Shown: piece after piece, positions 1 to 8,905 of the stretch
How positions within the stretch are numbered: position 1 is the stretch's first letter
Layout of the letters: every line of letters starts with the position of its first letter
Origin: a virus
Virus record (IMG/VR): IMGVR_UViG_3300031951_001404
Location: 1-21,377 of that record
DNA length: 21,377 bases
Direction: 5' to 3' (one strand)
Notes under the pieces: generated by a model
What the model saw: the letters and a program-made list of their open reading frames with translations, nothing else
The model's database searches: none
What the model was told of the DNA's origin: nothing
Made by a program: the position numbers and the translations under genes

Positions 1-557
1 TTAGGACCAATAGTTACATTAGTAAACTTACCAGCACCATCCCCCATAAGAACAGATGTTCCTGTTGTAAGGCTTGGAAGATCATCATCAACAAGTGCTC
101 TAAACTGGGGCATTGCAGGTGCTCCAGATACTGGACCAGCAAATACTGTATTAGAAGACTGATTTTTTAAATCAAGAATAAGATTTCCACCGGGTGCGGT
201 AATAGGTACAATAGGAGTCATGAAGATATTCGATGGTGCATCAATACCAACCTCTACAACACCATTACCAGCAAATGGTAATGAACTACCACCACCTGAA
301 CCAAATCCTCCTGCATATTCAACACACATGGGATTAGTAAGGACAAGTGCAATTCTTTGTAAAATGCTTTCCAGAGTTTCTCCTGGATGAATACCAAGAT
401 CATTAATACCATCAGAAAGTACTATGCAAGCAGCACTCATATATTCGGAACATCGTGGAGGACATGCTGGTAAACATACTGTTGATACTGGTGTAGTATA
501 CGCAGTATCAGTACATCCACATGTCTTGCTTCCACTTGCACATTTTTTACAGCTCAT
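1..557 (-). CDS. Partial tail-fibre-like protein with Cys-rich N-terminus (C-terminus outside window)
   Basis: This minus-strand frame is open from an ATG at 557 to the left edge, giving 185 codons without a stop, so the C-terminus is missing. The N-terminus has closely spaced cysteines (MSCKKC...CGC), then further Cys-Pro motifs to about residue 45. A Gly/Ser-rich linker follows at about 84-92. The segment near residues 140-165 (FAGPVSGAPAMPQFRALV, then DDDLP) is a form I recognise from many phage tail fibres, where it precedes the trimerising or receptor-binding part. The gene follows the 522-aa fibre-like gene by 26 nt and is probably co-transcribed with it. Likely role: host adsorption at the tail tip. 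The N-terminal CxxC...CGC pattern resembles the separate 56-aa zinc-ribbon protein encoded at 6731-6901. The fibre call rests on motif style and position; the receptor is unknown. Confidence 0.75.
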   Translation of the reverse strand, partial: MSCKKCASGSKTCGCTDTAYTTPVSTVCLPACPPRCSEYMSAACIVLSDGINDLGIHPGETLESILQRIALVLTNPMCVEYAGGFGSGGGSSLPFAGNGVVEVGIDAPSNIFMTPIVPITAPGGNLILDLKNQSSNTVFAGPVSGAPAMPQFRALVDDDLPSLTTGTSVLMGDGAGKFTNVTIGP

Positions 558-583
558 CTATTTAAATTTTATTTTTTTTATTT

Positions 584-2152
584 TTATAGGCCAGGAGGTA
601 CAACAGCAACAGCAACTGAAACAGTATTTGTTACACAAGCAGGATCAGTACTGTATTGTGCAGATCCAGGTCCACCATTTTGCGTTGCTGTTACTCTGCA
701 GATATAAGTTCCTTCAGTAAATGATGATCCAAAACTATATGTGTAGAGACCACCACCAGGAAGTGATATTACAGCACTAGGAACTACTTGTATTTCGGTT
801 CCTCCAACTATTTCATACAAACGCATTGTATATTGTGTAGGAACATTTGCTGGATTAAATGAAACAGAAATATTAGCTACTGGTGTTAATCCAGAAACAG
901 ATAAAGCAAATCCTCTAATAGCGCAGAATGTTGTGTTAAAGAAGGTTTGAGTTATCTCTGTAGTACAAGTAATATCTCCATTTGTAACACTTAGGGGAAC
1001 CCTTACCTGATACCAGATTGCAGAATCACTAAGGCTATTGCCTTGTGCGTCTACACCAAGTTGAATAGGGGCACCTGTTTGAATTGCACTAATAATATCT
1101 AAATTATAGGTTCCCGATTGGCCAGTTGAACTATTAACTACAACTGGAGTTGTTGTTCCACCAGAAGAATAAGTAAATCCAGATGGAATATTTCCGGTAA
1201 ATAGTAGGGTTATAAATTTAGTATTTACTAAACCAGTTGCAGTAAAGTTCCAATCTACATCATTACAAGTTACTGAACAACATGCCGCAAGTTGTGTTTG
1301 AAGATCTGATATTGCAACTCTCATATCGCATACAGTAAGCCATAAATTGTTTACCGCATCTGCAAGAGTATTATACGATGCTCCTTGTATCCATCCTGGA
1401 ATATTTGACATTGCTGCCCCAGAATTTGATAACTGTGCAGCACTATCTAATGGTTGACCATTAACGGTACATTGCTGAGAAATAGCAATGTTTATTTCTG
1501 TTGGTGTTCCAACACCATTAGTTAAATCGCATAATGCTGTTTCAAGGGCAGTAACAAATGCTGCAATCGGTGTAGGTATTCCTCTACCAACACAACCAGC
1601 CGTTGTAATAACAATACTATTATCAACAGGATTAGCTAGTTCTTGTTCAATAACAGCTAATCTAGTTTCAATATTTGTAATAGCTCCGTTAATACCATTA
1701 ATTTCAGATAGTATTGTACAAACTCTATTACCAATAAGAATAAGATAGTCTCTAAGGGCTATTTCTGTTACTACGTTACCAAGAGGATCTGTAAATTGTA
1801 GGCATTGCGCAATAGGTACTAAACAGTTATCGGGACATCCACCAGTTGATGGTATACCGTTACTAGAACCAGCTTCAAGATTACAAATTCTATCAACAAG
1901 GAGTTGAACAACATCTCTAAAATCTTGAGGTTCAGGAGCCAATGCACCAAAGCAAGATATATCAATTAGACTGATATCTAATTGATCTACGATTGTACAA
2001 AGTTCTTCAGCAAGTTTTGCAACTACATCACTAACAGAATCTCCATTGCATAAGTTAATGCAAGGAATGTCCGGACCTTGCCAGACAACACAGTTAGAAG
2101 AAATGGGATTACATCCCTCTTGCGTATCTTTTGGTTTTATTGGAAGTGCCAT
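584..2152 (-). CDS. Fibre-like virion protein with coiled-coil and beta-sandwich C-terminus
   Basis: The product has 522 aa. Residues 1-130 carry several Cys-containing segments (for example GGCPDNC near 103-109). A heptad-like stretch follows at roughly 130-175 (SEINGINGAITNIETRLAV), suggesting a trimeric coiled coil. The last 230 residues are rich in Thr, Ser, Val and Gly and look like two beta-sandwich modules, about 295-414 and 415-522, the second resembling an Ig or fibronectin-III-like fold. This architecture fits a tail or adsorption fibre. It sits between the 304-aa Cys-rich protein (36-nt gap) and the next fibre gene (26-nt gap), so the three probably form one transcription unit. The start at 2152 follows an A/T-rich region without a ribosome-binding sequence. 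It has no recognised family; the beta-domain assignment is by eye only. Confidence 0.8.
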   Translation of the reverse strand: MALPIKPKDTQEGCNPISSNCVVWQGPDIPCINLCNGDSVSDVVAKLAEELCTIVDQLDISLIDISCFGALAPEPQDFRDVVQLLVDRICNLEAGSSNGIPSTGGCPDNCLVPIAQCLQFTDPLGNVVTEIALRDYLILIGNRVCTILSEINGINGAITNIETRLAVIEQELANPVDNSIVITTAGCVGRGIPTPIAAFVTALETALCDLTNGVGTPTEINIAISQQCTVNGQPLDSAAQLSNSGAAMSNIPGWIQGASYNTLADAVNNLWLTVCDMRVAISDLQTQLAACCSVTCNDVDWNFTATGLVNTKFITLLFTGNIPSGFTYSSGGTTTPVVVNSSTGQSGTYNLDIISAIQTGAPIQLGVDAQGNSLSDSAIWYQVRVPLSVTNGDITCTTEITQTFFNTTFCAIRGFALSVSGLTPVANISVSFNPANVPTQYTMRLYEIVGGTEIQVVPSAVISLPGGGLYTYSFGSSFTEGTYICRVTATQNGGPGSAQYSTDPACVTNTVSVAVAVVPPGL

Positions 2153-2188
2153 ATCTTTAATTTACTAAATTTTTCTCTATAATAAAAA

Positions 2189-3103
2189 TTATTCGTAGAT
2201 CGGTAATGCTGTAATATCCTCAGGTGGAAGACATGAAATAGGTAAGGGATCTGGTCCCTCACATGGTACAACTACTGCAGGAATTATAGTAACACACTGA
2301 TCTGGAGGATTGATCCTAGAATAATCAGAAAGTTCTTTTTTAATCCAGAGTTTATCAAAGTCTATATTGTCACAGCAGTTCTGTATTCCGTTCTTAATTT
2401 GATTGAATAACTTATAATAACTGTTACCAAACTTTTGATTATCCCGTATATCACAATCTGAATCTACTATATGATAAAACTTTTTAGCTGGTTTCTGCGT
2501 ATACTTAGGTATATCACAACAGTCAATATCTGCAGAATCTACAGGTGGATAGCAGCATTCACAATCTGGAAATGCATTTGTTACTGTAAATAGATCACAA
2601 GGACAACCTGTATCTGCCTCATACGGACCAAGTACTGTAAAGCATACTCCTGGATATTCAAGAATGTTAACTACCATACCTTCATATGCGGTAAGGTCTG
2701 TTGACGTAACTAATGCAGTATCAGGTGTTTGTACAATATCTTGTACTCTGTTAAAAGTATAGTTAGATCTACAGTTTACTAATACAAAAGCACGATCAAC
2801 ATCAGGACAGTCTGATCCAAAAGGTGTTGCTGCCCAAAACTGAATAAGTTCTCCAGTATCATCATTAACTCTATTTGGACTTTGTGCACATTCTCTGCAA
2901 GGTTCAGCACTAGACCATATATCACAGTTACTAATTATTGTATAGTACTGTTCTGTAAAATGTAAAGGATCGTTTATCTCAACAATATTACCTATACCAA
3001 CTAGATCAACAATGGCATCTATTGGTCCAGTAACTCCGGAGAAATAGTAAGCTACTTCCCCGGTTCTACACCCTACTAATGTGACACATCTTCCAGCATT
3101 CAT
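2189..3103 (-). CDS. Very Cys-rich virion protein with repeats like those of the 1201-aa protein
   Basis: The product has 304 aa, of which I count 21 cysteines (about 7%), including three CC pairs. Residues from about 105 (FVLVNC) through an Asp-Leu-Thr-Ala-Tyr stretch, YPGVCFTVLGP and C-P-C/C-E-C-C endings match the repeat unit of the neighbouring 1201-aa protein; the N-terminal 70 residues look like a second, more divergent copy (TLVGC... to PCREC). The C-terminal third contains a mixed charged helix-like region (KKFYHIVDSDCDIRDNQKF, then CC). The start at 3103 lies 12 nt after the 1201-aa gene and has a weak AGGA 5 nt before the ATG, one of the few Shine-Dalgarno-like traces in the window. 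Inferred role: a tail or baseplate component, possibly disulfide- or metal-stabilised. I do not recognise a named family. Confidence 0.8.
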   Translation of the reverse strand: MNAGRCVTLVGCRTGEVAYYFSGVTGPIDAIVDLVGIGNIVEINDPLHFTEQYYTIISNCDIWSSAEPCRECAQSPNRVNDDTGELIQFWAATPFGSDCPDVDRAFVLVNCRSNYTFNRVQDIVQTPDTALVTSTDLTAYEGMVVNILEYPGVCFTVLGPYEADTGCPCDLFTVTNAFPDCECCYPPVDSADIDCCDIPKYTQKPAKKFYHIVDSDCDIRDNQKFGNSYYKLFNQIKNGIQNCCDNIDFDKLWIKKELSDYSRINPPDQCVTIIPAVVVPCEGPDPLPISCLPPEDITALPIYE

Positions 3104-3115
3104 TTTATCCTATAG

Positions 3116-6100
3116 TTATATGCAGTTTATACAAGGTTCACAGTCAGCAAATTCTAGCTCAGGAGCAATGTTATAAATTCTATCAGCACAGAATGTAACT
3201 GTTGTTATAATATACGGAGAACCCTGGATAATTGTCCATAAATTACTAAATGGACAATCACTATTTATTGTATGGAATCCGAGTGTTTCTGATGTACTAC
3301 GTTCAAATAGTTCCCATTGGTTAGGATTTACACTCCAGGCAATTGCTAATTCATCTCCAGAATCAGTAGTAATGTAATATACATTTCTTCCGTTAAACTG
3401 TGTAGATTCAGCATATGCATCGTATTCTACTCCATTTATTGTAGCTCTTATACAATTACATTGTGGTGATGTTACCGTAAAGCAAAGGCCAGTATACCCT
3501 GCTGCGGTAATGGTTCTACCTACGTATCTTGATAATTCTGTTGATGTACTGATTAAGAATACATCAGGATTAGCACAATTAGTAAGTTGATAATAAGTAG
3601 CTAAACATTCGGGACAACCAGCATATGGATCACCCTGAATAGTTACATTCTCTAGTGGTACATTAACCCCATCATAAACACGAACTGTCCAACATACACC
3701 AGGATATTCTTGAAGATTTACAACTTGATCAACATATGCAGAAAAATCAAGTAGTGTATAAAGTACATTATCTTCATTTTGACAGTTTATGAATGTAAAT
3801 ATCTGTGGAGAACATTCTCCACAATCAGCAAATGATTGTGACACAGAAACTGGTTGTGGAACATTTGCGGGAGATGATCCTGGAAAAACTTGCCAGCAAG
3901 TGTCTCCAGTTGTCGTTAATCTTACAACACCCCCAAGGTACTGATTAAGATTGCTATCCGTAGCGATTGTATTAAATTCATCATTACAATCTCTGAGGGT
4001 ATATGTTACAGAAGCTACAGGCAAACATTCTTGACATGTACCATATGGTACCCCATCAGGACTTAGTATTTCGAATGTTACATTACTATCTTGATTTAAT
4101 GAACATGCCCAGCAGACATCTGGATATTGAAGAACTTTAACTACTTGACCAACATATGCACTAAAATCCCTATCGGTATAAATATCTGGTAAATTATTTT
4201 CACATGTATCGGAAAGTCTATATGAAGGAACGTCAACCGGAGCACATTCAAGACAAGAAAAAAACATTGTTTGAAATGGTACAGCTTGTTGCCAATTAGC
4301 AACTACAGGACTTGCATTTTCTATTGGACCTACAAATTCTCCAAACCAACATGTACCGTCATCATATGGTTGTTTTGTAGTTTGCCAAACATTTCCATAA
4401 TTTTGAAATCTCAAAGAACAGTCGTCACTTGTATAAATAAATCTAGTTGGATCTGAACAATCAGTAAACTTATAATAATCAGGAGTTAAGCAACTTGGAC
4501 ATGTAAGGAAGTCTTCAAATACTTCAGCAGGTTTAATATCTTCTGGTAATAATGAAGCTAGTTCTTGATCTGTTGCAACTGCAACTGTGTAACAACCTGG
4601 CTGATAATAATATCCAGGCGATGGTGGATTTTTAAGTGTAATTACACGATTAGGATAATTAGCGTCTACAAATTCTGGAACATAGTATCTAAAATCATCT
4701 TCTGTAGTATAGATAGGAGGTTGTATACCCTGGCAATCTGTAAGTTTATATACACATAGTTTAGAAAGAACTGCATTTATACATTCACAATATCCTAAAC
4801 CATCTAATCCTGCAACACCAACACAACCTTCAGGACATCTAACCGGAACATAAGTACTTGCACCAAGACCTAATCTTATTTGGTTTGCAATACTATCTAT
4901 GGTATCAAAATCACCACCCCTATAAAAATAATAATTACCAGCTGGAGATATTGATGGGTAAGGTGGATAACCTTGTTGTAAACCATTTCCAACAAAACCA
5001 CTATACAAGTTTGCAATGTTTGCAATATCACCAACAGCGACAATAAAAATCTTCATGCCTTTTCCAGCAAGATTTTGTTTTGCGTCTTCTGCTAGAGTAT
5101 AAAAAATTGCATCATTATCAGTAGTATCATATATTATTGGGTTTAATCCAATATCTGTTAAATTACAAGCTGACTTTACATTATTAGTTCCATCTGTAAA
5201 TATCACCATTACATTTTCTGCATCTGGACGCAACAGTGATTTTTCATACATCAGTCTTGTACTAACACAAAATGCATCAACGTGATTAGTTGTGTTTGTT
5301 CCAGCGCATACTCCAATATTATTATCATCTAATACCGAACTATTGATTTCATTAATATCTGTTGTAAAATCTTGTACAACACATGCAAACTCTGCCCATT
5401 TAACAACTGCAATTTCAATACTGCCAATAACAAGTCTATCTGCAAGCGAAGCTGTTACTCTATTAATAAATGCTTTAAATAAAAGATTTTCATCGCCATC
5501 AATACTTCCAGATTGGTCAATAGAATATATTAAATTTGTTGGTCGTACATTTGCTGGGACAGCGCATACTTCATCAATTGAGTCATAAACATATGGTGGT
5601 TTACATATTGGACCAGAATAACTTGCGCTAATACAGTATTCTTGATTTCCAGAACCTAAAGAAACGTAACCTAAAATTTCACCCAGTCGACATTCTCTAC
5701 AGTTTGTATCTATATTAAAAGCAAGAGCTTCAGGGTTGTTCCATGTTGGTTGTAGTATTTCAGTCCATGTAAGTCCACCATCCACAGATTTTTGTATTGC
5801 ATTTGGCGAACTTGTTAGTGCAATCAAAATTGATTCATTGGCGGCAACAATATCAACACAATTACCAGGAACATTACTCATAAAAGTCCAGGCCAATCCT
5901 TTATTACTTGATTTATATAAATCACCCGTAGAATCTATAAAGAAAATAATATTGTTATCCCCAAATATCTGAAAGAATTTTGTTATAGTTGCATTAGTAT
6001 TATCTCCAACAGTAGCGGAAGGTAAGACTTCAACAGGTATATCAGTTAATGCATGATTAATTGTATATAACTTTCCTCTCCCTACTTGTCCTGGTTCACC

Positions 6101-6721
6101 AGCTGCAAATATTACTTGACCGATATCATTGCTTATAACACATCTTATAACTCCATATACATTACCATCTAATACAATTGAATCAGGAAAATCGGTGCCT
6201 TGATTATATGATCGTGCTAATATTTGATCAGCATTACTATTATCACCATTTCCAGCAATTGCTATGTATCCGCCAGCTTGAGATGAAAAATATGCTGACA
6301 TCAGTGTTATATTACTAAAGGATGCGCCGGGAAAACTAAATAAAGATGTTGTATCAACAGATGTAGTAAAGCTATTTCCGTTATCATATGATATATATAA
6401 TGTTGGACCTGTATTAGTTTTTAATCTTTTTCCAGCAGCAACGACCACATTATCCGAAGCATACATGATTTCTTTACCTGCTATATTTGAAGACGATACA
6501 AATGTAACAGCACCGTCCTGTGAAAAATACGGAGTGGTGGCTGCGTTAGCGCCATTCAATACAAGTAACTCATTAAAATAATACGGATTAGCACCTACAT
6601 CTGATGCCGATGTAGTAGAAACATTGGAAGAAACTTCAGTCCAAGTATCACCAAAATCATCAGAATAATATACAGAATTAGAAGATCTGTTTATAGCATA
6701 ACACCTTTCAATAAGTGGCAT
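3116..6721 (-). CDS. Modular adsorption protein: Asp-box repeats, VWA domain, Cys-rich repeats
   Basis: The product has 1201 aa in three parts. Residues 1-330 contain Asp-box-like motifs (SDDFGDTWTEV at 20-30, SYDNGNSF at 111-118, SSNKGLAWTF at 271-280, SVDGGLTWTEI at 312-322), typical of sialidase-type beta-propellers. Residues about 394-620 form a von Willebrand factor A domain with the metal-ion site DQSGS at 402-406, a Thr-rich segment at 475-479 and FTDG at 508-511. Residues about 657-1090 hold some six Cys-rich repeats of 65-90 aa, followed by a unique C-terminal 110 aa. VWA domains bind protein or glycan ligands through Mg2+, and Asp-box propellers often bind or cleave glycans, so a host-binding tail role is likely; no sialidase active site is evident. 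It follows the zinc-ribbon microgene (9-nt gap) and precedes the 304-aa repeat protein. Confidence 0.88.
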   Translation of the reverse strand: MPLIERCYAINRSSNSVYYSDDFGDTWTEVSSNVSTTSASDVGANPYYFNELLVLNGANAATTPYFSQDGAVTFVSSSNIAGKEIMYASDNVVVAAGKRLKTNTGPTLYISYDNGNSFTTSVDTTSLFSFPGASFSNITLMSAYFSSQAGGYIAIAGNGDNSNADQILARSYNQGTDFPDSIVLDGNVYGVIRCVISNDIGQVIFAAGEPGQVGRGKLYTINHALTDIPVEVLPSATVGDNTNATITKFFQIFGDNNIIFFIDSTGDLYKSSNKGLAWTFMSNVPGNCVDIVAANESILIALTSSPNAIQKSVDGGLTWTEILQPTWNNPEALAFNIDTNCRECRLGEILGYVSLGSGNQEYCISASYSGPICKPPYVYDSIDEVCAVPANVRPTNLIYSIDQSGSIDGDENLLFKAFINRVTASLADRLVIGSIEIAVVKWAEFACVVQDFTTDINEINSSVLDDNNIGVCAGTNTTNHVDAFCVSTRLMYEKSLLRPDAENVMVIFTDGTNNVKSACNLTDIGLNPIIYDTTDNDAIFYTLAEDAKQNLAGKGMKIFIVAVGDIANIANLYSGFVGNGLQQGYPPYPSISPAGNYYFYRGGDFDTIDSIANQIRLGLGASTYVPVRCPEGCVGVAGLDGLGYCECINAVLSKLCVYKLTDCQGIQPPIYTTEDDFRYYVPEFVDANYPNRVITLKNPPSPGYYYQPGCYTVAVATDQELASLLPEDIKPAEVFEDFLTCPSCLTPDYYKFTDCSDPTRFIYTSDDCSLRFQNYGNVWQTTKQPYDDGTCWFGEFVGPIENASPVVANWQQAVPFQTMFFSCLECAPVDVPSYRLSDTCENNLPDIYTDRDFSAYVGQVVKVLQYPDVCWACSLNQDSNVTFEILSPDGVPYGTCQECLPVASVTYTLRDCNDEFNTIATDSNLNQYLGGVVRLTTTGDTCWQVFPGSSPANVPQPVSVSQSFADCGECSPQIFTFINCQNEDNVLYTLLDFSAYVDQVVNLQEYPGVCWTVRVYDGVNVPLENVTIQGDPYAGCPECLATYYQLTNCANPDVFLISTSTELSRYVGRTITAAGYTGLCFTVTSPQCNCIRATINGVEYDAYAESTQFNGRNVYYITTDSGDELAIAWSVNPNQWELFERSTSETLGFHTINSDCPFSNLWTIIQGSPYIITTVTFCADRIYNIAPELEFADCEPCINCI
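3452..4753 (-). repeat. Six divergent Cys-rich protein repeats inside the 1201-aa gene
   Basis: Residues about 657-1090 of the 1201-aa protein contain units that begin Y-x-L/F-x-D/N-C, continue with an I/L-Y-T/S-x-x-D/E-hydrophobic-S-x-Y-V-G segment, then V-V-x-L and a YPGVCWTV-like strand, and end in C-x-E-C-L or similar. Starts are near residues 657, 749, 833, 906, 974 and 1043. The third and fifth copies are the most alike (DFSAYVGQVV, DFSAYVDQVV). The repeats are visible at protein level only; the DNA has diverged. Confidence 0.8.
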
Positions 6722-6730
6722 AATAAATAA

Positions 6731-6901
6731 TTATTTATCTTTTTTTACTAGTTCGGCAAAATTTACTTCTGGTTTTGTGTGACTATTAATCGGCTTACCT
6801 GCAGGACTTATGCATTTGCTACATCCTTGTTTACCATTTGCCAGTGTTCTTTTTTGACATCCGCAACTTAATGTTGCTCCACAGTTTGCACATTTACTCA
6901 T
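6731..6901 (-). CDS. Zinc-ribbon-like microprotein (56 aa)
   Basis: A 56-aa frame runs from ATG at 6901 to TAA at 6731, short enough for automatic callers to miss. It begins MSKCANCGATLSCGCQKR and continues to GCSKC near residues 27-30, giving a CxxC...CxC...CxxC series able to bind zinc. The C-terminal half is polar and basic and ends KKDK. It fills the gap between the 186-aa gene (17 nt upstream) and the 1201-aa gene (9 nt downstream), in the same direction, which supports it being real. I believe similar short CxxC proteins occur near tail genes of aquatic phages, but this is from memory. Its N-terminus resembles that of the partial fibre gene at the left edge. Function unknown; an assembly chaperone or a small tail component are both possible. 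Confidence 0.75.
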   Translation of the reverse strand: MSKCANCGATLSCGCQKRTLANGKQGCSKCISPAGKPINSHTKPEVNFAELVKKDK

Positions 6902-6918
6902 AATATATTGGTTTTAAA

Positions 6919-7479
6919 TTATTTACATGAATCGCAACCACAACCACAAGCAAGCTTATCTAACTTTTTTATTACATAATTGTATATGTCCATTCCCAAT
7001 TTTGGTGAATGACAATACTCTACCTTAGCTTTAGCTGCTTTCAACATTGTAGTTAGAAACTGAACTTCTTTTAAAGTTTCTTTCAAAGGTGTTTTCGGAT
7101 CACAGTCCTGAACATCTAGGCAACAAAGTAAGGTATTTATTTTATTCAAAGCAACAGTTGTACGTAAATGATTATACTCTACGTTAACTATGTCATTTGG
7201 GTTAACACTATATTTTACAATATAGATACCATCTGCAAATTCATTATAGGTATTACCGCAGTTTGCTGTCTGTAATCCCAGGTCACATGCACTTAGATTA
7301 GCCAGAAATCCTGGTTCTAAATCTTCTACTGTAAATGGTGCTGTAAAGCCAGGAGGAGTAATTTCAATCCTTGTACAATCTACAGGCATCATATCACTGT
7401 AGATACTTGCATCTACAACCCTAAATATACAAGGGGTTAGGGTATCAGGTATGTCTAGGGCTAATTGATGTTTTTCCAT
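6919..7479 (-). CDS. Cys-rich tail-region protein, unknown function (186 aa)
   Basis: The product has 186 aa. Residues 1-100 look like a compact beta domain (MEKHQLALDIP, FRVVDASIYSD, then ITPPGF and an ADGIYIVKYSV strand), followed by a predicted helical half (about 100-186) ending in GCGCDSCK. I associate this layout, with the N-terminal H-Q-L-A-L-D-I-P, a central DGIY and an AAKAKVEYCHSP segment, with proteins of unknown function in tail-gene blocks of Bacteroidota phages; this is recall, not a search result. It is the first gene after the terminator at 7509-7547, so it probably starts the tail or adsorption transcript. The clustered C-terminal cysteines suggest metal binding or disulfides. 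Its exact role is not known. Confidence 0.75.
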   Translation of the reverse strand: MEKHQLALDIPDTLTPCIFRVVDASIYSDMMPVDCTRIEITPPGFTAPFTVEDLEPGFLANLSACDLGLQTANCGNTYNEFADGIYIVKYSVNPNDIVNVEYNHLRTTVALNKINTLLCCLDVQDCDPKTPLKETLKEVQFLTTMLKAAKAKVEYCHSPKLGMDIYNYVIKKLDKLACGCGCDSCK

Positions 7480-7508
7480 TTTAGAAATAGTTGTATTTAC
7501 AAAAATAA

Positions 7509-7547
7509 AAAAGGAGAGGAGAGTTTATAGCTCCCTCTCCCCTTTTT
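7509..7547 (-). terminator. G-rich hairpin terminator after the 447-aa gene
   Basis: On the minus strand a GGGGAGAGGGAG arm (7542-7531) pairs, with one bulge, with CTCTCCTCTCC (7523-7513) around a 7-nt loop, followed by TTTTTTATTTTT. A-rich flanks on the other side could let it work in both directions. It begins 15-20 nt after the stop of the 447-aa gene and before the 186-aa gene. Confidence 0.75.
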
Positions 7548-7561
7548 AGTATTTGGTCAGA

Positions 7562-8905
7562 TTATGGTGCTGCTGTTGCACTAACAGGAGTACATTCATC
7601 GTAGCAAGTAAATTCTTCAAGTACAACACAAGCACTTCCTTGTGCAGCTTCAATCCAGTCATTTACAAAACCTTCAAAAATTGGATCGTCACCATCAGTG
7701 ATGATTTCAAGCAAGTACTGGTCATTGTCAAATGTACTAGTAGGATTGTTGAAACGTGGAACACTGTGCTGGATATAGTAACGAGTATAACCTGCAGCGC
7801 CATCCAATGTTCTATCAATAGCATTGGTTACATCATTTCCTTGAGTAATCTCACGGATACGGAGATCCATACCAGTGTAGAAGTAATTCTGAGAATACAT
7901 TTCTGACTGGATTACCTCACGGATAACGTTTTCACCATAGCCGCTACCTTGTACAGGTAAACAGATATCATTAACACAGAGACCTGTGAATGCACATGGA
8001 TCACCATTCAAGTCAGTTTCAGATGCATAGATCTTAACTGGTTCTACACGAGCAAGAATTGCATCGTTAGGATAGAATGTGCAATCTCCGAAACGAGTAT
8101 CAATATAGCCACCGTTGATGATCAAACCAGCCAAGGTATCTGCAGGTACTGCGTTTTCTGGCCAAGGCAACAAACCATTGAGGTATGGAGCAAGATCAGT
8201 CAATGAAGTAGATGCACCAGCAGGTACAGGTACACCATTGTCTACAGATGCAGCACTTGGAGCAAGTTGTTCCCAAGTAACACCATCATCGGTTGAATAA
8301 GTAATTTGAATATTCACAAAAGGTGAAATCAAAGGACTGTTCAAGAAATTGTTTGCCCAGTTAGCATATACAATCAAAGGGTTAACTGCTACAGGAGCAA
8401 TAGCATCTGCAGGGCAGCAACCAGTGTAAGCATCAGCAGTGTAATAAGTATTACGGCTGAGGGTACGAAGTACTGGTGAACCTTTAATATCCAAACGGAG
8501 ATAGTATGTTTCACCACAGAAGAACTGCTTGCTACAAGTAGTATCATCAAATGACGTATTGTTAGCACCAACAGTGATTTGAGCAGCTTGTGGATCACAA
8601 GGATCTACACGGTAGAATCTTGAGATATACTTAGGATTAATAATCTTAGATTTGTTAGATTCCTGGTAGCCACCATGAAATGGACCAATCTTGTCATTCT
8701 GATACAATGAACCAGCGGCCAAAACTAATGGACATGGGTCACCAGCAAATGTAGTTGGTTGAACTTCCCATGTTCTAGAATCAACAAATGCAAATTGACC
8801 AGTAGCAAGAATGTTACCGGCTGTACCAAGAGTACCACCACCTAGGGCAGTAAATCCGTCGGTACCAACGAATGCCTTTTGAAAGGCGCTATTAAAATAA
8901 CTCAT
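7562..8905 (-). CDS. Candidate major tail or other abundant virion protein (447 aa)
   Basis: The product has 447 aa. It opens with a short helix-like stretch (NSAFQKAF), then a Gly-rich segment (GGGTLGTAGN, residues 22-31) and FAFVDSRTWEV, a style I associate with tail-tube-like virion proteins. The remainder is acidic, beta-rich and holds scattered paired cysteines (for example GCC at 162-164, and CVND to 320). One Asp-box-like STDDGVTW occurs at 204-211. The position, just after the connector and ferritin genes and before the adsorption genes, fits a major tail or virion protein. Its leader shares a TAACCCTTT(T/A)AATTT segment with the capsid gene leader and a strong terminator follows, both consistent with high expression. 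Family membership is uncertain: tube, sheath or decoration remain open. Confidence 0.65.
   Translation of the reverse strand: MSYFNSAFQKAFVGTDGFTALGGGTLGTAGNILATGQFAFVDSRTWEVQPTTFAGDPCPLVLAAGSLYQNDKIGPFHGGYQESNKSKIINPKYISRFYRVDPCDPQAAQITVGANNTSFDDTTCSKQFFCGETYYLRLDIKGSPVLRTLSRNTYYTADAYTGCCPADAIAPVAVNPLIVYANWANNFLNSPLISPFVNIQITYSTDDGVTWEQLAPSAASVDNGVPVPAGASTSLTDLAPYLNGLLPWPENAVPADTLAGLIINGGYIDTRFGDCTFYPNDAILARVEPVKIYASETDLNGDPCAFTGLCVNDICLPVQGSGYGENVIREVIQSEMYSQNYFYTGMDLRIREITQGNDVTNAIDRTLDGAAGYTRYYIQHSVPRFNNPTSTFDNDQYLLEIITDGDDPIFEGFVNDWIEAAQGSACVVLEEFTCYDECTPVSATAAP

Noticed and set aside
424-720. Plus-strand open frame of 98 codons
   Set aside because: It crosses the end of one minus-strand gene and the start of another, is Leu/Gln/His-rich from antisense of Gln/Cys/Val codons, and has no homology style of its own.
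8389-8598. Minus-strand 69-codon frame inside the 447-aa gene
   Set aside because: It is an out-of-frame shadow of a convincing longer gene with no separate start region.
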